Shown: piece after piece, positions 45,418 to 55,968 of the stretch
Layout: each line of letters starts with the position of its first letter
Position numbering within the stretch: the stretch's first letter is position 1
From: Sphaerosporella brunnea
Taxonomy: Eukaryota; Ascomycota; Pezizomycetes; Pezizales; Pyronemataceae
NCBI GenBank assembly: GCA_008704415.1
Contig: VXIS01000025.1
Location: 186,001 to 250,000, forward strand
DNA length: 64,000 nucleotides
Direction of reading: 5' to 3'
Notes under the pieces: model-generated
Told to the model about the DNA's origin: nothing
Database searches by the model: none
The model's input: the letters and a program-made list of their open reading frames with translations, nothing else
Program-made: the position numbers and the translations under genes

Positions 45418-46460
45418 CTCGGTTCAATTCCAACCTTGTCTTCGCCGGGTGGTGTAGCCGCGTATCCCCAGTTCTCTGTTGCATCCGTGAAGTCTGGCAA
45501 TGGTTGATATTCGGATACCATCAGCAGGAAGTCAGTGTTCCTCACCGTCTTGGCCTCCGACGTTCTGGCCTCGGGCGTCTCCCCCTTTCGGTTCTTGGCG
45601 GGTTCGCGGTTCTCGTCCTCGTCTTGCGGTGGCTCCGTACAATTTCGTCTGATGTGGCCTTTCTTTCCACAGTTCCAGCATATAGGTCCGTATCCCCTTG
45701 TCCATTCTCCACGTGGGGTTTTCTTCTTCTCTTCTTTCGCGTACATAGCCGCATCTGCAGCGGTAGTAGCCTTCTTCGCAGGCATATATCGGTCGCATAC
45801 TTCCATTCGCTGCAGGATCTTGGCAAGTCCGCAGTCTCCTTTTTCAATCATGTCCATCATTTCGGACCGAAACATTCCCCACTGCGGCTCGTCTGGCAGT
45901 CCGTTTCGCACAATCGTTGCCAACAGCTTATCATCCATTGCTGTCCCGGCTGCCTTGCATAAGGCGACGTTGGCCAGTAAGCTGCTTTGGTATTCAGCGT
46001 GACTGCTGAAGTTCGCTCTCTTCGTCTCAAATAGCGCCGTCAACCCCGCCATCGGGTCTTGTTTTGCGGCCTGATCTTTATACGCGTCGGCCAACGCGTC
46101 CCACAACGCCTTAGGATCCTCCAATGCGTCGTCTTCTTCGTATATCATCAGTATGGAGCTGTGTAGGGTTGCGAGAATCAGCGCTTGCGCTCGCTGCGAA
46201 TCTCCCCTGAATCTCGCGAGATCGGCGACATATCGATACCAGTAGTTTAAGTACGTAGGATCGCTGCACTTCGGATCGTCGTCGTCGGTTGTCGTTGAAG
46301 TAATCGTTGATCCCTGCGGCACCACAGGTGGTTTCGGTTTCTTTCGCTCTCCGTTGATTAGGTCGTACAGTCCTGCTCCTTTCATATGGCGCTTCATCGC
46401 CTTCACCCACACAGGGTAGTTGTCTCCTTGGAGTAGCGGCACTTCCGTCTGTGTCGCCAT
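45405..46460 (-). CDS. copia gag
   Basis: 351 residues from an ATG 406 bp inside the 5' LTR. The N-terminal part is a capsid-like copia gag region (GDNYPVWVKAMKRHMKGAGL) and a CCHC zinc knuckle (CWNCGKKGHIRRNC) sits near residue 270. A basic, low-complexity tail follows. The gene ends in a TGA that overlaps the start of the next frame (ATG at 45417), so pol would need a shift or reinitiation. Forms the nucleocapsid of the retrotransposon particle. Confidence 0.9.
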   Translation of the reverse strand: MATQTEVPLLQGDNYPVWVKAMKRHMKGAGLYDLINGERKKPKPPVVPQGSTITSTTTDDDDPKCSDPTYLNYWYRYVADLARFRGDSQRAQALILATLHSSILMIYEEDDALEDPKALWDALADAYKDQAAKQDPMAGLTALFETKRANFSSHAEYQSSLLANVALCKAAGTAMDDKLLATIVRNGLPDEPQWGMFRSEMMDMIEKGDCGLAKILQRMEVCDRYMPAKKATTAADAAMYAKEEKKKTPRGEWTRGYGPICWNCGKKGHIRRNCTEPPQDEDENREPAKNRKGETPEARTSEAKTVRNTDFLLMVSEYQPLPDFTDATENWGYAATPPGEDKVGIEPRCCC

Positions 46461-46537
46461 CGCTCCTTCTTCGGTTTCAAGCTTCTCTCGTCGTGTCTTC
46501 AGCGTCGACGTCTTCGTTAAGCTTCAGTCGTGTTTTC

Positions 46538-46740
46538 TCTCGCCCACGGCTTCAGGCAATCTGGAGTGGTTGTCGTTTGTCTCGCCTACAACCTCAGGCA
46601 ATCGGGGTAGTTGTCGTTTCTCTCGCCTACAACTTCAGGCAATCGGGGTAGTTGTCGTTTCTCTCGCCTACAACTTCAGGCAATCGGGGTAGTTGTCGTT
46701 TCTCTCGCCTACAACTTCAGGCAATCGGTGTAAGCTTCCT
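46538..46740 (-). repeat. 41-bp tandem repeat in the retroelement leader
   Basis: About five copies with starts at about 46538, 46580, 46621, 46662 and 46703, unit beginning tctcgcctacaacttcagg. They lie between the primer-binding site and gag. Confidence 0.88.
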
Positions 46741-46852
46741 GTCGCGTTGCTCCGCACGCGGCTTCTCCAAGCTTATTCAGTCGTTCTCGGTTTCGACCTT
46801 TTATACCGGTTCTCTTCGTAGACGCAGTTGACTCTTATCGGTGTCGTGGCGA

Positions 46853-46865
46853 AGGGCTCATAACC
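46853..46865 (-). promoter_or_regulatory. Primer-binding site for a half initiator-Met tRNA
   Basis: Directly next to the 5' LTR the plus strand reads AGGGCTCATAACC, identical to the anticodon-arm sequence of fungal initiator tRNA-Met (anticodon CAT). Copia-type elements are known to be primed by the 5' half of this tRNA cut in the anticodon loop, which explains the match to the middle rather than the 3' end. Confidence 0.78.
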
Positions 46866-47077
46866 TGTTGACAGCAAGTTTCGTACGCAGCGGACACTAA
46901 GAGATGGGTGAAGAGATTGTATTGAAGGTAAGGTGCTAGTGACGCCGTTACTGCACCTTAGGTGCAGAAGCGGCTCACTAGCCTATACTCTAATCTAACT
47001 ACATCCCTGACAGAGTTTATACTCGGTTACGCCATAGAGGGTAGAGTGATGCCTACGGCGTCACTCTACACTCAACA
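46866..47077 (-). repeat. 5' LTR of the copia element
   Basis: 212 bp; presumed promoter of the element. It differs from the other LTR at four seen positions, three of them transitions. Confidence 0.95.
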
Positions 47078-47082
47078 AATTC

Positions 47083-47638
47083 TGCCACAGTGGGTTAACG
47101 TTTTGGAGAACACCGGTATCAGCCGCCGAAATTTGAAATATCACAACGTGGAAAGCCATGTCCACGGGACCCCGTCATTTTCTACGGGTAGTGTGTGCTA
47201 GCCTTATATCACCCCTTTCTTTCCGACCGACACCAATAAGCAGTAGTCCAGCGTTCAAACCAGATCCGAACCAGACTTCTTCGTTACGTCTCACTCGACC
47301 TTGGGGAAATAAAAGGTTAGTTCTTATCACGTCTACACCAACACCTACGTCCAAGGACAACCCGCGCACATGCAACTCTTGCTCACTGTTGAATAATGGG
47401 TGCTAGTGATGAGTATTGGTGTAATGAGGATGAGGGGGTAATGAGTAGAAATGGGGTGTGTGGTCCCTAACTTGAATGAATGATAGCGTTATGAGTTCCA
47501 GCAGTGAAGCAATAAATATTCTACCTTGATCACTAACAAATCCCTACTCATACACTTCCACTTTCCCTTTTAACTTAAAACCCTTCAGAATTTCTACTAG
47601 ATAAGGGGGAAAAAAAAAACAAAGCAAACAAACAACCC
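47083..47638. other. Intergenic flank right of the copia element
   Basis: No gene recognised. Flanks of the insertion on both sides are low-complexity and non-coding, so no gene seems to have been interrupted. Confidence 0.45.
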
Positions 47639-48022
47639 ATGAGTCCCAAGCAGAACAAGCGGAAAGCCGACAGGAAGTTTGTGGTAACCCCCACACTGGC
47701 TGGCTTGGGCAGCCGCTCTCTGCTGGCTCGCCACATGGAGGGATTTGGCCGCTATGGTGCTCCCGTCCCGGCTTCCCCCTTTCCGGCCTGCACTGTTGAC
47801 GAAGCCGCTCATGTGGACCGTGTTCTCTGCGGTGTCGGGACCTTTGCTACCCTTGCGGAGGCAGATTCCGCTGCGGTCCAAGAGCTCGGGCCCCGGCAAA
47901 ACCACCTCCAGCACGCCGAGAACAAAGCCATGGACGGCTGTCTGACAGTTGGTGCCAAAGCCCCAAGAAGGTCTACGTTGTCCGTGTCCGTGTCGTTACT
48001 GTGCCGGTGGATCAGCCGATGA
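47639..48022 (+). CDS. Hypothetical small basic protein, uncertain
   Basis: A 127-residue frame (start MSPKQNKRKADRKFVVTPTL) of unknown family. In the overlapping +2 and +3 frames, stretches such as KKVYVVRVRVVTVPVDQPMR (to about 48030) and SGYYGKWGLVGTYRSQAAAE (to 48161) also look protein-like, so the gene may be spliced or frame-disrupted. No domain is recognised. Confidence 0.25.
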   Translation: MSPKQNKRKADRKFVVTPTLAGLGSRSLLARHMEGFGRYGAPVPASPFPACTVDEAAHVDRVLCGVGTFATLAEADSAAVQELGPRQNHLQHAENKAMDGCLTVGAKAPRRSTLSVSVSLLCRWISR

Positions 48023-48160
48023 GAGACGTCTGAGTGGTTACTACGGGAAGTGGGGCCTGGTTGGGACGTACCGCTCCCAGGCCGCGGCGGAGAAGAAGGT
48101 TGCCATGGCTAGGAGTGCCGGAGGGACCGTTACCGTCCCGAAGAAGGGTCTTCGCGCCTA

Positions 48161-49629
48161 GGAGTATCGAGGTTTTCCTTCGCCTTTTTTTTCTTCCAGG
48201 GTGGTGGGGACGGGGGCTTTTCTTTTTCCTTTTTTTCTTCTTTTTTTCCTTCCGGGAGTTGGGGGGCGTGGTATTTCCTTTCTTTTCCGAAATTGGCTCG
48301 GGGTTGTTGGTGGAGGATGGCTGGTTGCGGTGGTAAAAAGAGGAGAAGATGCTGCGTTGTGGTGTGGATGGTGGTGATGCTAATGACACATCTTTCGAGT
48401 TCGTGGCGTGAAGTAACCGGGTACTCTCACCCTGGACCGAGAAGCTTTGAGGGCTGCCTGCGTGAGGGAAGAGCGGGAGGGGGTTCGCTGTTTACTTCCG
48501 TTTGGCAAGAATACCTGGCGGTTTCCTTGGGCGCCTGGAGGAGCGCAGACTAGTAATACCATAGGCCATCCCCTCATGCTGCCCATGGCGAGGCCCTTAG
48601 TCAGCCGTCCAATTCTGGGCTTTCCCCGGTGCGTAGACTGGCAAGTGCAGACCTGGCCAACGGGGCATTGCTGAATCGTGAGACTTCCGCCGTTTTCAGC
48701 CAGGTCGCACAACAACGGTTTCCCGGAAGCACTGGATAGCTGCGGCTGCTCAGTCTCATTGCGTTGCGTGGATGCAGCAGAATGCATTTCCGTCGCCCGA
48801 GCGTTTTGCTTCCGGTGACGCTTTCGAAATGAGCGAGTGACTGCTTGTGAAGCACATGCCTGCGGGGAGCCAAGCGCTGCAGACAGGGCATGCTTCTTGG
48901 GGAACAACCACATCGAAGGTGCCTTTTTGCGGTCGCGGTATAGTGGCTGGCTGGCTGCTTGGCTCTCTACCAAAGACTCGCTCCTTTGGAACGCATCGAC
49001 ATTTGCTTGCAGGCCGCGTTTTTACCCACCATCTCCTCCGGCCGCAATCGAGGGGCTTCCATTCAACCCACACAAGCAGCACCGGGCTGTTCTTGGAGTG
49101 GAGACGTTGCATCGCTGCGGGCATCCGGGAATCGAGTTTTCTGCACCATTTGCAGCCCTGTTCTCCGCCCGCCGCAGCTCGCCCGCTGGCCAATAAACGC
49201 AGCCAATCCGTCCGAAGCAGACGCCCCCGAGTGGCGGCGGACATCCTCACATCCTCGGTCTGCTGACTTCCGTCAGAACCACTAGACGTCTGCGAAGCAG
49301 CGCGGCGTGGCCGTGGTGCGCGGTGCCTGCATCGTTCCGTCACCAGCCTGTGGCATTCCGTCTCAACCTTTGCTCGTCACACAACCACCCCATACCACCA
49401 CCACATCTCCACCTTGCACAGCAACTGCCAATTAACCCACATACCCCCTCACCTGGTTTTGCTGTTCTTTTCTCGCTACCGCAACCGCCGTTGTTGCTGC
49501 GCAGAAAGCGGTATCGGTGGTCTCTTCTGTCTCAGCAGCGTTCTCGGCGGACTGCAACTCCGCCAATATTAGTACTTTACCGGCACCTGAACTCAACTCT
49601 TCATACCCGCCTCTCATACCGCAGCCAAA
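48161..49629. other. Intergenic region with overlapping open frames
   Basis: Several long open frames overlap on both strands (48380-48973 and 48756-49343 minus; 48847-49266 plus) but none has a recognisable domain, and the overlap suggests chance in a GC-rich stretch. The CT-rich stretch before 49630 is probably the leader of the next gene. Confidence 0.4.
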
Positions 49630-50518
49630 ATGGTCAGCTTTGGCCGTCCTGCTCCTGCCGTAGATCTTCCCCGCCCCAATGGTGCTCCGACACCACCGCG
49701 CCGCACCGCCAGCACCTCCGTCGAGACTGCTTCTCTCACCTGCAAAACCCCCGAAGACCTGATCATCCCACCGCCTTTTAAGCGGTTCTGCCTCTACGGT
49801 TTCGGTGCGCAGGTGGCTCTCGACATCATCGCGATCTTGATTGTATACCTGCTGAAAGGCGCTTTCTTGTCTGTTTCTCTCTGCTCTTCACATCACCACT
49901 CTTGGCTAACACCGCAGCTCTAGCACCATCCCGGTCGCCTGTGTCTGCCTCGCCCTCGATGGCAGCATGCTGATCTGGACCTACCGTGCTACCCCGAGGC
50001 CGATTGATGTTCTCATGAAGAACGCACTCAGTGGCGTGGCATGGTTCATGCTGGCAGTGATCAACGGCGCCATCATTGCCGATGCCAAGGGTCCCTACTG
50101 CTTTGCCGTCGCGCTTCTAACCTTCATCGTCAACGCCGTCTTCTGGATCTGGACCGTCTGGTGGGGACTGAACGATCGTGGCCCCAGAAGCATGTACCCG
50201 CACAACTCCTCCTCCCATCCCGGAGCCGGCGGGAAGCGCTGCGCGAATTGTCGTGCTGGAAAGGGAGGAAGGGGAATACACGCGCCGGGACATGCGCATT
50301 GCCCTGGAAGGGAAATCCCGCTGAGGTCGTTTCGGCGCGCTGAGGAAGGCGTGGGCGCGAAGCAGCTGCCGGAACTGTCGCTATCGAGAAGGGATTCGTT
50401 GGGCGTTAGTATGGCCCGGCACTCGAGCTTTGCGAGTAGCTGCTTTTCGGAAGGAGACATGGGTACGGCTAGCGAGCAGGATAATAGGGCAGAGAGTGGT
50501 GCTGTGAGTCCGGTTTAG
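49630..50518 (+). CDS. Four-TM membrane protein of unknown function
   Basis: Exons 49630-49868 and 49918-50518 (49-nt intron with a weak gtctgt donor) give 279 residues. After a polar N-terminus there are four hydrophobic segments: VALDIIAILIVYLLKGAF, TIPVACVCLALDGSMLIW, ALSGVAWFMLAVINGAIIA and CFAVALLTFIVNAVFWIWTV. The length and four-span layout are like MARVEL-type or small tetraspan membrane proteins of fungi, but no signature is clear. A cysteine pair (CANCRAG) and a Ser-rich cytoplasmic tail follow. The intron could be wrong; the phase fits exactly. Confidence 0.6.
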
Positions 50519-51397
50519 GGAATGGAGCTGCAGGAGTGGAGGGCGCTTTGCAAGGAGGTTTGTGCGCGACAGAAGTAGGGTGAAGGATATATTGTTGCTT
50601 TTCGGACTTTCTCGTGTACTATATTTTGCGTCCTTTGCTTTTGCTTTTCGGGGGGGGGGGGGGGTGAATTGTTGTCTTTGCTGCGCGGGGAGGTTTAGAT
50701 ACCGTTTCATACTCGTGAGTGGATTGCTGTGGGGCTGGAGCTTTGAATGTACTGCAAATGGAATGGGATGGACTACCTACTATGTAAGGGAAAAGATGCT
50801 TGTGTTCTATCTAGGGACCACGGTCAGATGCTCTTTGCGCTCAGAAGTTTATAGTGCCGTATTTTTTGGAGCGAAAGGCTGGCTTTTCGGTAGGGCGCAC
50901 CCTCCATAAGCAAAAAAAAAAACCTTACAACCTACTGACCTTCCAGTGCCTGGAAATCAAAAAAAAAAAACCTATTATCCTTTTTACCTTCCCTCAGTTT
51001 GCTGAGATCAGCCGGCACCTCATGATTACCGAGCAGATCTAAGTAACTAGGTCGAAAGTGCTATATGACTTCTCATCTCGAGCTCTTATCTTGCATGAAT
51101 CCCCCGACAGATGGCCCGTTTGTGCACACCTTCCTTTACCTTTACCTTTGGTAGACGCCCCGTTCCGGAAATGCTTTGGGTTTGAGCTCGAGGAGGAGGA
51201 GCAGGAGGGCTGGTGTCGGACGAGTGACACACATGATTCTCTCCCGGCTTTTTTGCGCCGCACGGAACCGCTTAAACCAAGATGATGGCTTATCAAGTAC
51301 AGGCACCATCTTGGAAATCGCGAAAGCCGGGGGCATCTTAACATTTTTTACAAACTTGATTTCCACACAAAACAATCCCCAAACCTCACCCCTTTAA
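50519..51397. other. Intergenic region
   Basis: Contains a G run (50650-50664), A runs at about 50912-50921 and 50959-50970 and no recognised gene. Confidence 0.45.
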
Positions 51398-52611
51398 CTA
51401 CTCCGCATCCAACGGCGCCACCTCAGGCATCTCATCAACCTGAATCCCGCCCCGCTTCTCCTTCGCCGAATCCCAAAACGGCAATTCCCACCCCCCCTCG
51501 CTCTCAGGGGTACTCAACCACAGCCTCAAAAGATGCCGCCGCTTCGCCGGCGGGGGATGGTCCGTATACGCGGTTCTGGCATGGAAAACGTGGTTATTGC
51601 TAACCCACTGCAGATCGCCGACGTCCAGGACCATATGCAGCGACTCCTCGACGCAGGTCTCCTCGAGGACCTTCATCGCCTCTTCCTGGGCGGGGGTGAG
51701 GGGCGGGACCAAGCCCTGCTCGACGAACCTCGTCACGCTCCTGACGAAGTACGGGTCCCACTTGCTGATGACTCTCCCGCGATAGCAGTAGAAGACCGCG
51801 GCGCGGAGATACGGCGCCTGGCCTCGCGACACCTCGCCCTTGCGGTCGAAGTGCCAGATCGGCTGGCTGAGCGTTTCGAGGACCGCCGGGTGGCGTCGCC
51901 GCAGCACGTTGTAGACGCGGTGCGACGACGCGATGTCGCTTTCCCCGCCGGACAGCGCGCGCGAGAGACACAGCAGCCCGACGACGTCGCTGTCGTCGCT
52001 GTGGAAATACTGCCGCGCGTTGGTGCGGTAGATGCGCACCCTGTCGATGGCGCTGCTGTCTTCGAAAAGGTCTTTGACGTGGCCCAGGACGTGGCCGTGC
52101 GCGTTTTGCGAGAGGAAGTGGCTGCCACAGAGCGAGCTTCAGCGGCAAGGCAAGAGAGGAGAGGGGGGGGGGGGACAAACCCAACATAAGTGCCCAAGCC
52201 CATATACGCCACGGCACTCCTCTCGACGCCCCACTCCTCGACGGGGAGCCCCTTGAACAACGCAAACCCCTTCCCGTCGACCAAGTCCTCTCTCGTCCGC
52301 TCCAGCAGGATCCGCACGGTAGGCAGCGGGAAGCTCTCCCGCGTGATCTCCACCAGCGGCCGGCCGCTCGCCACGTACGCCTCCGTGGCCGCTTCTATCT
52401 CGGCGACCTGCTCCGGCGTCCAAACGTGCACCCATTTCTCCGGGTGCTCGACGTAGTCGCGCCGCTCCCACACCGTGCGGCCCGTGATCTCCGCGGGGAA
52501 TTGCGTCCACGGCAGCAGCTGCGAGAACAGCGGCGAGTGCTGGCCTGATGTCAACTCCTTTTTGTGCGCGGGGGGAGGAGAGGCGCTGAGGGCGGACGGC
52601 GGCGGCGACAT
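51398..52611 (-). CDS. TauD/TfdA-type Fe(II)/2-oxoglutarate dioxygenase
   Basis: Exons 52181-52611 and 51398-52121 (59-nt intron) give 384 residues starting MSPPPSALSASPPP. The iron-binding HxD reads YFHSDDSDVVGLL, and a distal His lies in the HARTAYTDH segment, followed by the 2-oxoglutarate-binding Arg in RHLLRLWLS: the HxD...H...R set expected of the clavaminate-synthase/TauD family. Other family landmarks: FALFKGLPVEEW, SQNAHGHVLGHVKD. The substrate is unknown; fungal members include sulfonate- and gamma-butyrobetaine-type oxygenases. No clustered biosynthetic genes are near. A run of 12 C (minus strand) sits in the intron. Confidence 0.88.
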
Positions 52612-53154
52612 GATGGATGGATGGATGTGGATGTTTTGTGGCGGAGGAAGAAGCAAGCAGCACGGCGCCGGATTTAAATTAGAAGCCAACCCCGCAATCG
52701 CATCATCGATGCCGGATTCCATCTCATCCCATCCCGTTATGGACCATTCGGAGGAATGGGCATGGCGCAATCGCCGCGGAGTATGATACAAGCTCAGTGC
52801 CTGCACCACCGCCACATCGCCACGCAATCCACAAGCGACGGAAACTAAATGCAAAGCGAATACCCGGCCCCGCGAAATCTACTCTGCTGTAGCCGAAGAT
52901 TTTCCCAGGACCCAAAGACGGGAATTCAGCGAGAAGTTGCAGCGCCAAGAATCGAGTGCTGGAGCGTGAACAAACAAGGAGGTCGTGATATTATCCGCGC
53001 GCGAAATGTCGTGATCGCTTTTCGGCAAAGCAATCACATGTTCTGCGAATTCCAAAAAACCAACTCCAAAAGCTTTCAAACAACGCTCGATTAGCAAATA
53101 CAAAAAAAAAAATCCGCCACATATGTATCGATGCTCTCCCGCTTGGGTATCTTT
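52612..53154. other. Intergenic region between two minus-strand genes
   Basis: Promoter of the dioxygenase gene and 3' UTR of GUP1. No gene recognised. Confidence 0.45.
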
Positions 53155-55263
53155 CTAACACTTCAACACAACACCCTGTCTCTTCTCCGACTCTCTGACC
53201 TCAAACATAACCTGCACGCCTACAAACAGGCTCATGACCGCCATGATGAAGAACGCCAATCCATGGTAAGATCCAAACATATCTGTGCATTATTAGCCCC
53301 TCGTTACACTAAAACGCCTATTGTCTCCCTAGACATACCTTTAAACATCGTCTGCAGCCCCTCCAGCCCAATTGCGAAGCCCACCAGATTCGCCGACATC
53401 ATCATGAGCACGTTGGCCACACCGCCAGCAGCACAAAGATGTCTCCAAGAAGTTTCTCCATACGCGTCCTTGCGGAAAACCTTCCGTGCCACGATCTCGG
53501 GCACCACAAACAAGACGACCAGCCAGCCCCACGCCAACAGCTTCAATGACAAGTCATGCCAAAATGCAACAAAGGTGAAGACCGCAACCATGTTAAGGAT
53601 GGGTCTTCTGGCGCCGCCGATCGGGATGTAAATGTACCGCACGGTCCAGCGGTTGAAGGAGCGGTGCCAGGCACGCCAGAAGGCGAGGGCGCTGAAATTG
53701 TTGCTCATGCAGCGTAGCATGTTTTCGGTCGGATCGACGCCATCGATCAGGGACCAGAGACGGAAGAAACGCCATGGAATGAGCAGCTTGAGCCAGATTA
53801 TGTGCAGGTTGAAGTAGCCAATCATGGCGAGTTGGCCGGGAGTGTCGCCTTCCCAGCTGCCCCGTGAGGCGGTCTTGGAGATCGCAACGACGTAGATAAA
53901 GTGCAGGACTAGCTCCATGCTCAGGATGGCCAAGAGGAGGCGGATGCCGTAGAGGATTGTGCGGCGGGTGTTCAGGGTGGGAGTTGAGAATTTTTGCTGT
54001 TTTCTTGGTCAGCGGAACGACGGGCCGGGGCGACGGGGGAGAAAACCTGGTGGATAAAGTCGTTGAACGTGATTATCGGGCCCGCAAGGTACAGCGGAGT
54101 GTACAAGATGTACGCGAAATAGTTCAGAAGACTGTAATCCTCTATCTTAGCCGGCGTATCTATCCTGTCACGCTCGCTGATGTTCCACGGGTCGGCATGT
54201 TTTTTCTTTTGAAGGATCAGCCGTTCTTCCTCCTCTGTTGTTGCTGCGCCCTCCACGTCGCGCGCAGCTTCCGCTCCCATGTGACCTACCTCGATTACGC
54301 TCCCGGCTTCTGATTCTCCTTCTTCCAGACGCACAGCCGCCCAGTAATGGTCCATGTTGTAGGAGATCAATCGGAGGACCGTGATGTTGAAGGACACTTC
54401 CCAGCGATTGAGAAGGCCCCCGCCCATGAAGTGGTCCATCCAGTAGCCGACTCCCTCGCCCTCGCCGGCGATCAGGAACGGAAGGATATCGCGGAAACGG
54501 TAGCCTCGGAAGTACTCATTAGCGAAGAGGATTCCGACGTTGAACGTCCACGTCAAAATCGGCACGAGAACCGACGACGGGTGGAAAAATGAGATCGAAA
54601 AGTTGATCAGAAGGATGAACAGGATCTTGATGATGCTGAGGGAGTGCAATGCGGTCAGGAAAATCACGGCGAAGAGGATATCAAAGAGCTTGCGGCGGGT
54701 CAGATTGTGGTTCGCCAGGTAGGAGGAGTTGTGCGGCGGCGTCGGGCAGAGGCGAGTGTAGACTAGGTTGTAGAACCGGCGAAGCATAAAGTGCAGCACG
54801 AGCACGGAGAAGAGGATGGGTATGTTGTTCCGGAAACTCGCATACTGCTGGTCTGAGTTGTCGACTCGTCTCCCGAGTATCCAGCCTGGCGATAGCAGCT
54901 TCTCATACTTGGGGAAATTCGGGTGCGATTCTGAATGTCCACCGCAAGGGTCAGAAAAGCGGCGACATTCGAGCGGCGCAGAAACACACCTTTGCTGACA
55001 TCGAAAGCGGTCTTGAACATCAGCGGCACGATGGTCACCACCACGAAATAGTAGAAAAAGAACTCTGGCGTCTTCCATTTCGACGGGGCGGCCTCTTCGC
55101 GCGCCTTCCGGCTCGCCGGGCTTTCGCTGGCGGACGAAGGACCAGCTAGTGAGGGCAGGGGGCGGTTCTTGGGCGGAGACGACGAGCGCGTGGTGTTCGC
55201 GGTGATGCGGTAGTCCAGCGTGTCCAGCGAGTAGACGGAGCGGAAGAAAGAGAGCAGGGCCAT
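53155..55263 (-). CDS. GUP1: GUP1-like MBOAT O-acyltransferase
   Basis: Exons 54990-55263, 54047-54930, 53339-53996 and 53155-53282 give 647 residues, with all junctions in frame. After a Ser/Pro-rich N-terminus come about ten membrane spans. Landmarks: [56 protein letters not shown] and [19 protein letters not shown], the last containing the probable MBOAT histidine, then [15 protein letters not shown]. Yeast Gup1 remodels GPI-anchor lipids in the ER and affects glycerol uptake and wall assembly. The second exon contains a charged cytoplasmic loop ([20 protein letters not shown]). The start is chosen at [20 protein letters not shown], as in family members. Confidence 0.93.
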
Positions 55264-55968
55264 CGCGCTACGGCGGCAGCGAGGAGAGAGCGAACAGCAA
55301 AGAAGCACGGGTTCAAGCGAGCGAAGTGAGCGAGCGAACTCAGCTGCGGGGGGGGGGGGATTTGGGGGGGGATTGGAAAGGAGACGGGGGGCATGCACCC
55401 CCCGGCTGGTGAATGCGGCTCTGCGAAACGGAAGATTGAAGATTGGAGATTGGCTCCTTCACCTGAAGAATTATACTCTGCTCGAAATAACGAGCAGGTA
55501 TATCTATGCATCTTCTTGCGGCCGTCGATTCTTTGTCGATTGAGCTGTTTGTGTCCACAGAGTATGTACCGGAGTACATGTACTAGTACATACAGACAAG
55601 CACATACATTTCCACTTCCATTCCGCCCGGCTGGCGGAATGCAGATCAATATATCGCTGGATAGACTCAGAAAAATGCTCAAATAGAGATCGCATACTTT
55701 AGATATACTATCAGTTATCGATCAACACCTTCTTTTCGCCCTCACGCTTCCTCCCTGCGCGTGCGCGTACATACCCGGGAAAAGCCGTCCATTCCGAAAC
55801 GCGTCAGCAGCGCATTCCCCAGCCCCGACGCGTTTCCTCACAACACCGCCACCCCACCCCCCCCTAGCCCAACTCGATCGCCGCTGGGTTGCTTCCATTC
55901 ATCCCAAATCCGGCCGCCCCCGCCGCCCCGCCGCCCCGCCGCCCCGCCGCCCCCGCCGCCCTCGAGCC
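55264..55968. other. Divergent intergenic region (GUP1 / zinc-finger gene)
   Basis: Promoter region shared by two divergent genes. Holds a (CCGCC)n tract at 55917-55960 directly before the ATG at 55969 and a G run at 55349-55375. Confidence 0.55.

Larger units (their letters stand above)
41647..47077 (-). mobile_element. Complete Ty1/copia LTR retrotransposon
   Basis: 5.43 kb. The ends are two 212-bp LTRs (41647-41858 and 46866-47077) that begin TGTTGACAGC and end CACTCAACA. Both sides carry the 5-bp target duplication AATTC (41642-41646 and 47078-47082). The LTRs differ at about four positions, so insertion was recent in evolutionary terms. Transcription runs on the minus strand: the 5' LTR is at 46866-47077 and the 3' LTR at 41647-41858. 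Domain order protease, integrase, RT, RNase H identifies the copia group. Confidence 0.96.

Noticed and set aside
46538..46740. Regular direct repeats resembling a CRISPR array
   Set aside because: Contiguous 41-bp tandem repeat without spacers, inside a eukaryotic retrotransposon leader.
48380..49343. Overlapping long open frames on both strands
   Set aside because: No domain, no intron logic, biased composition; overlapping frames in GC-rich DNA are expected by chance.
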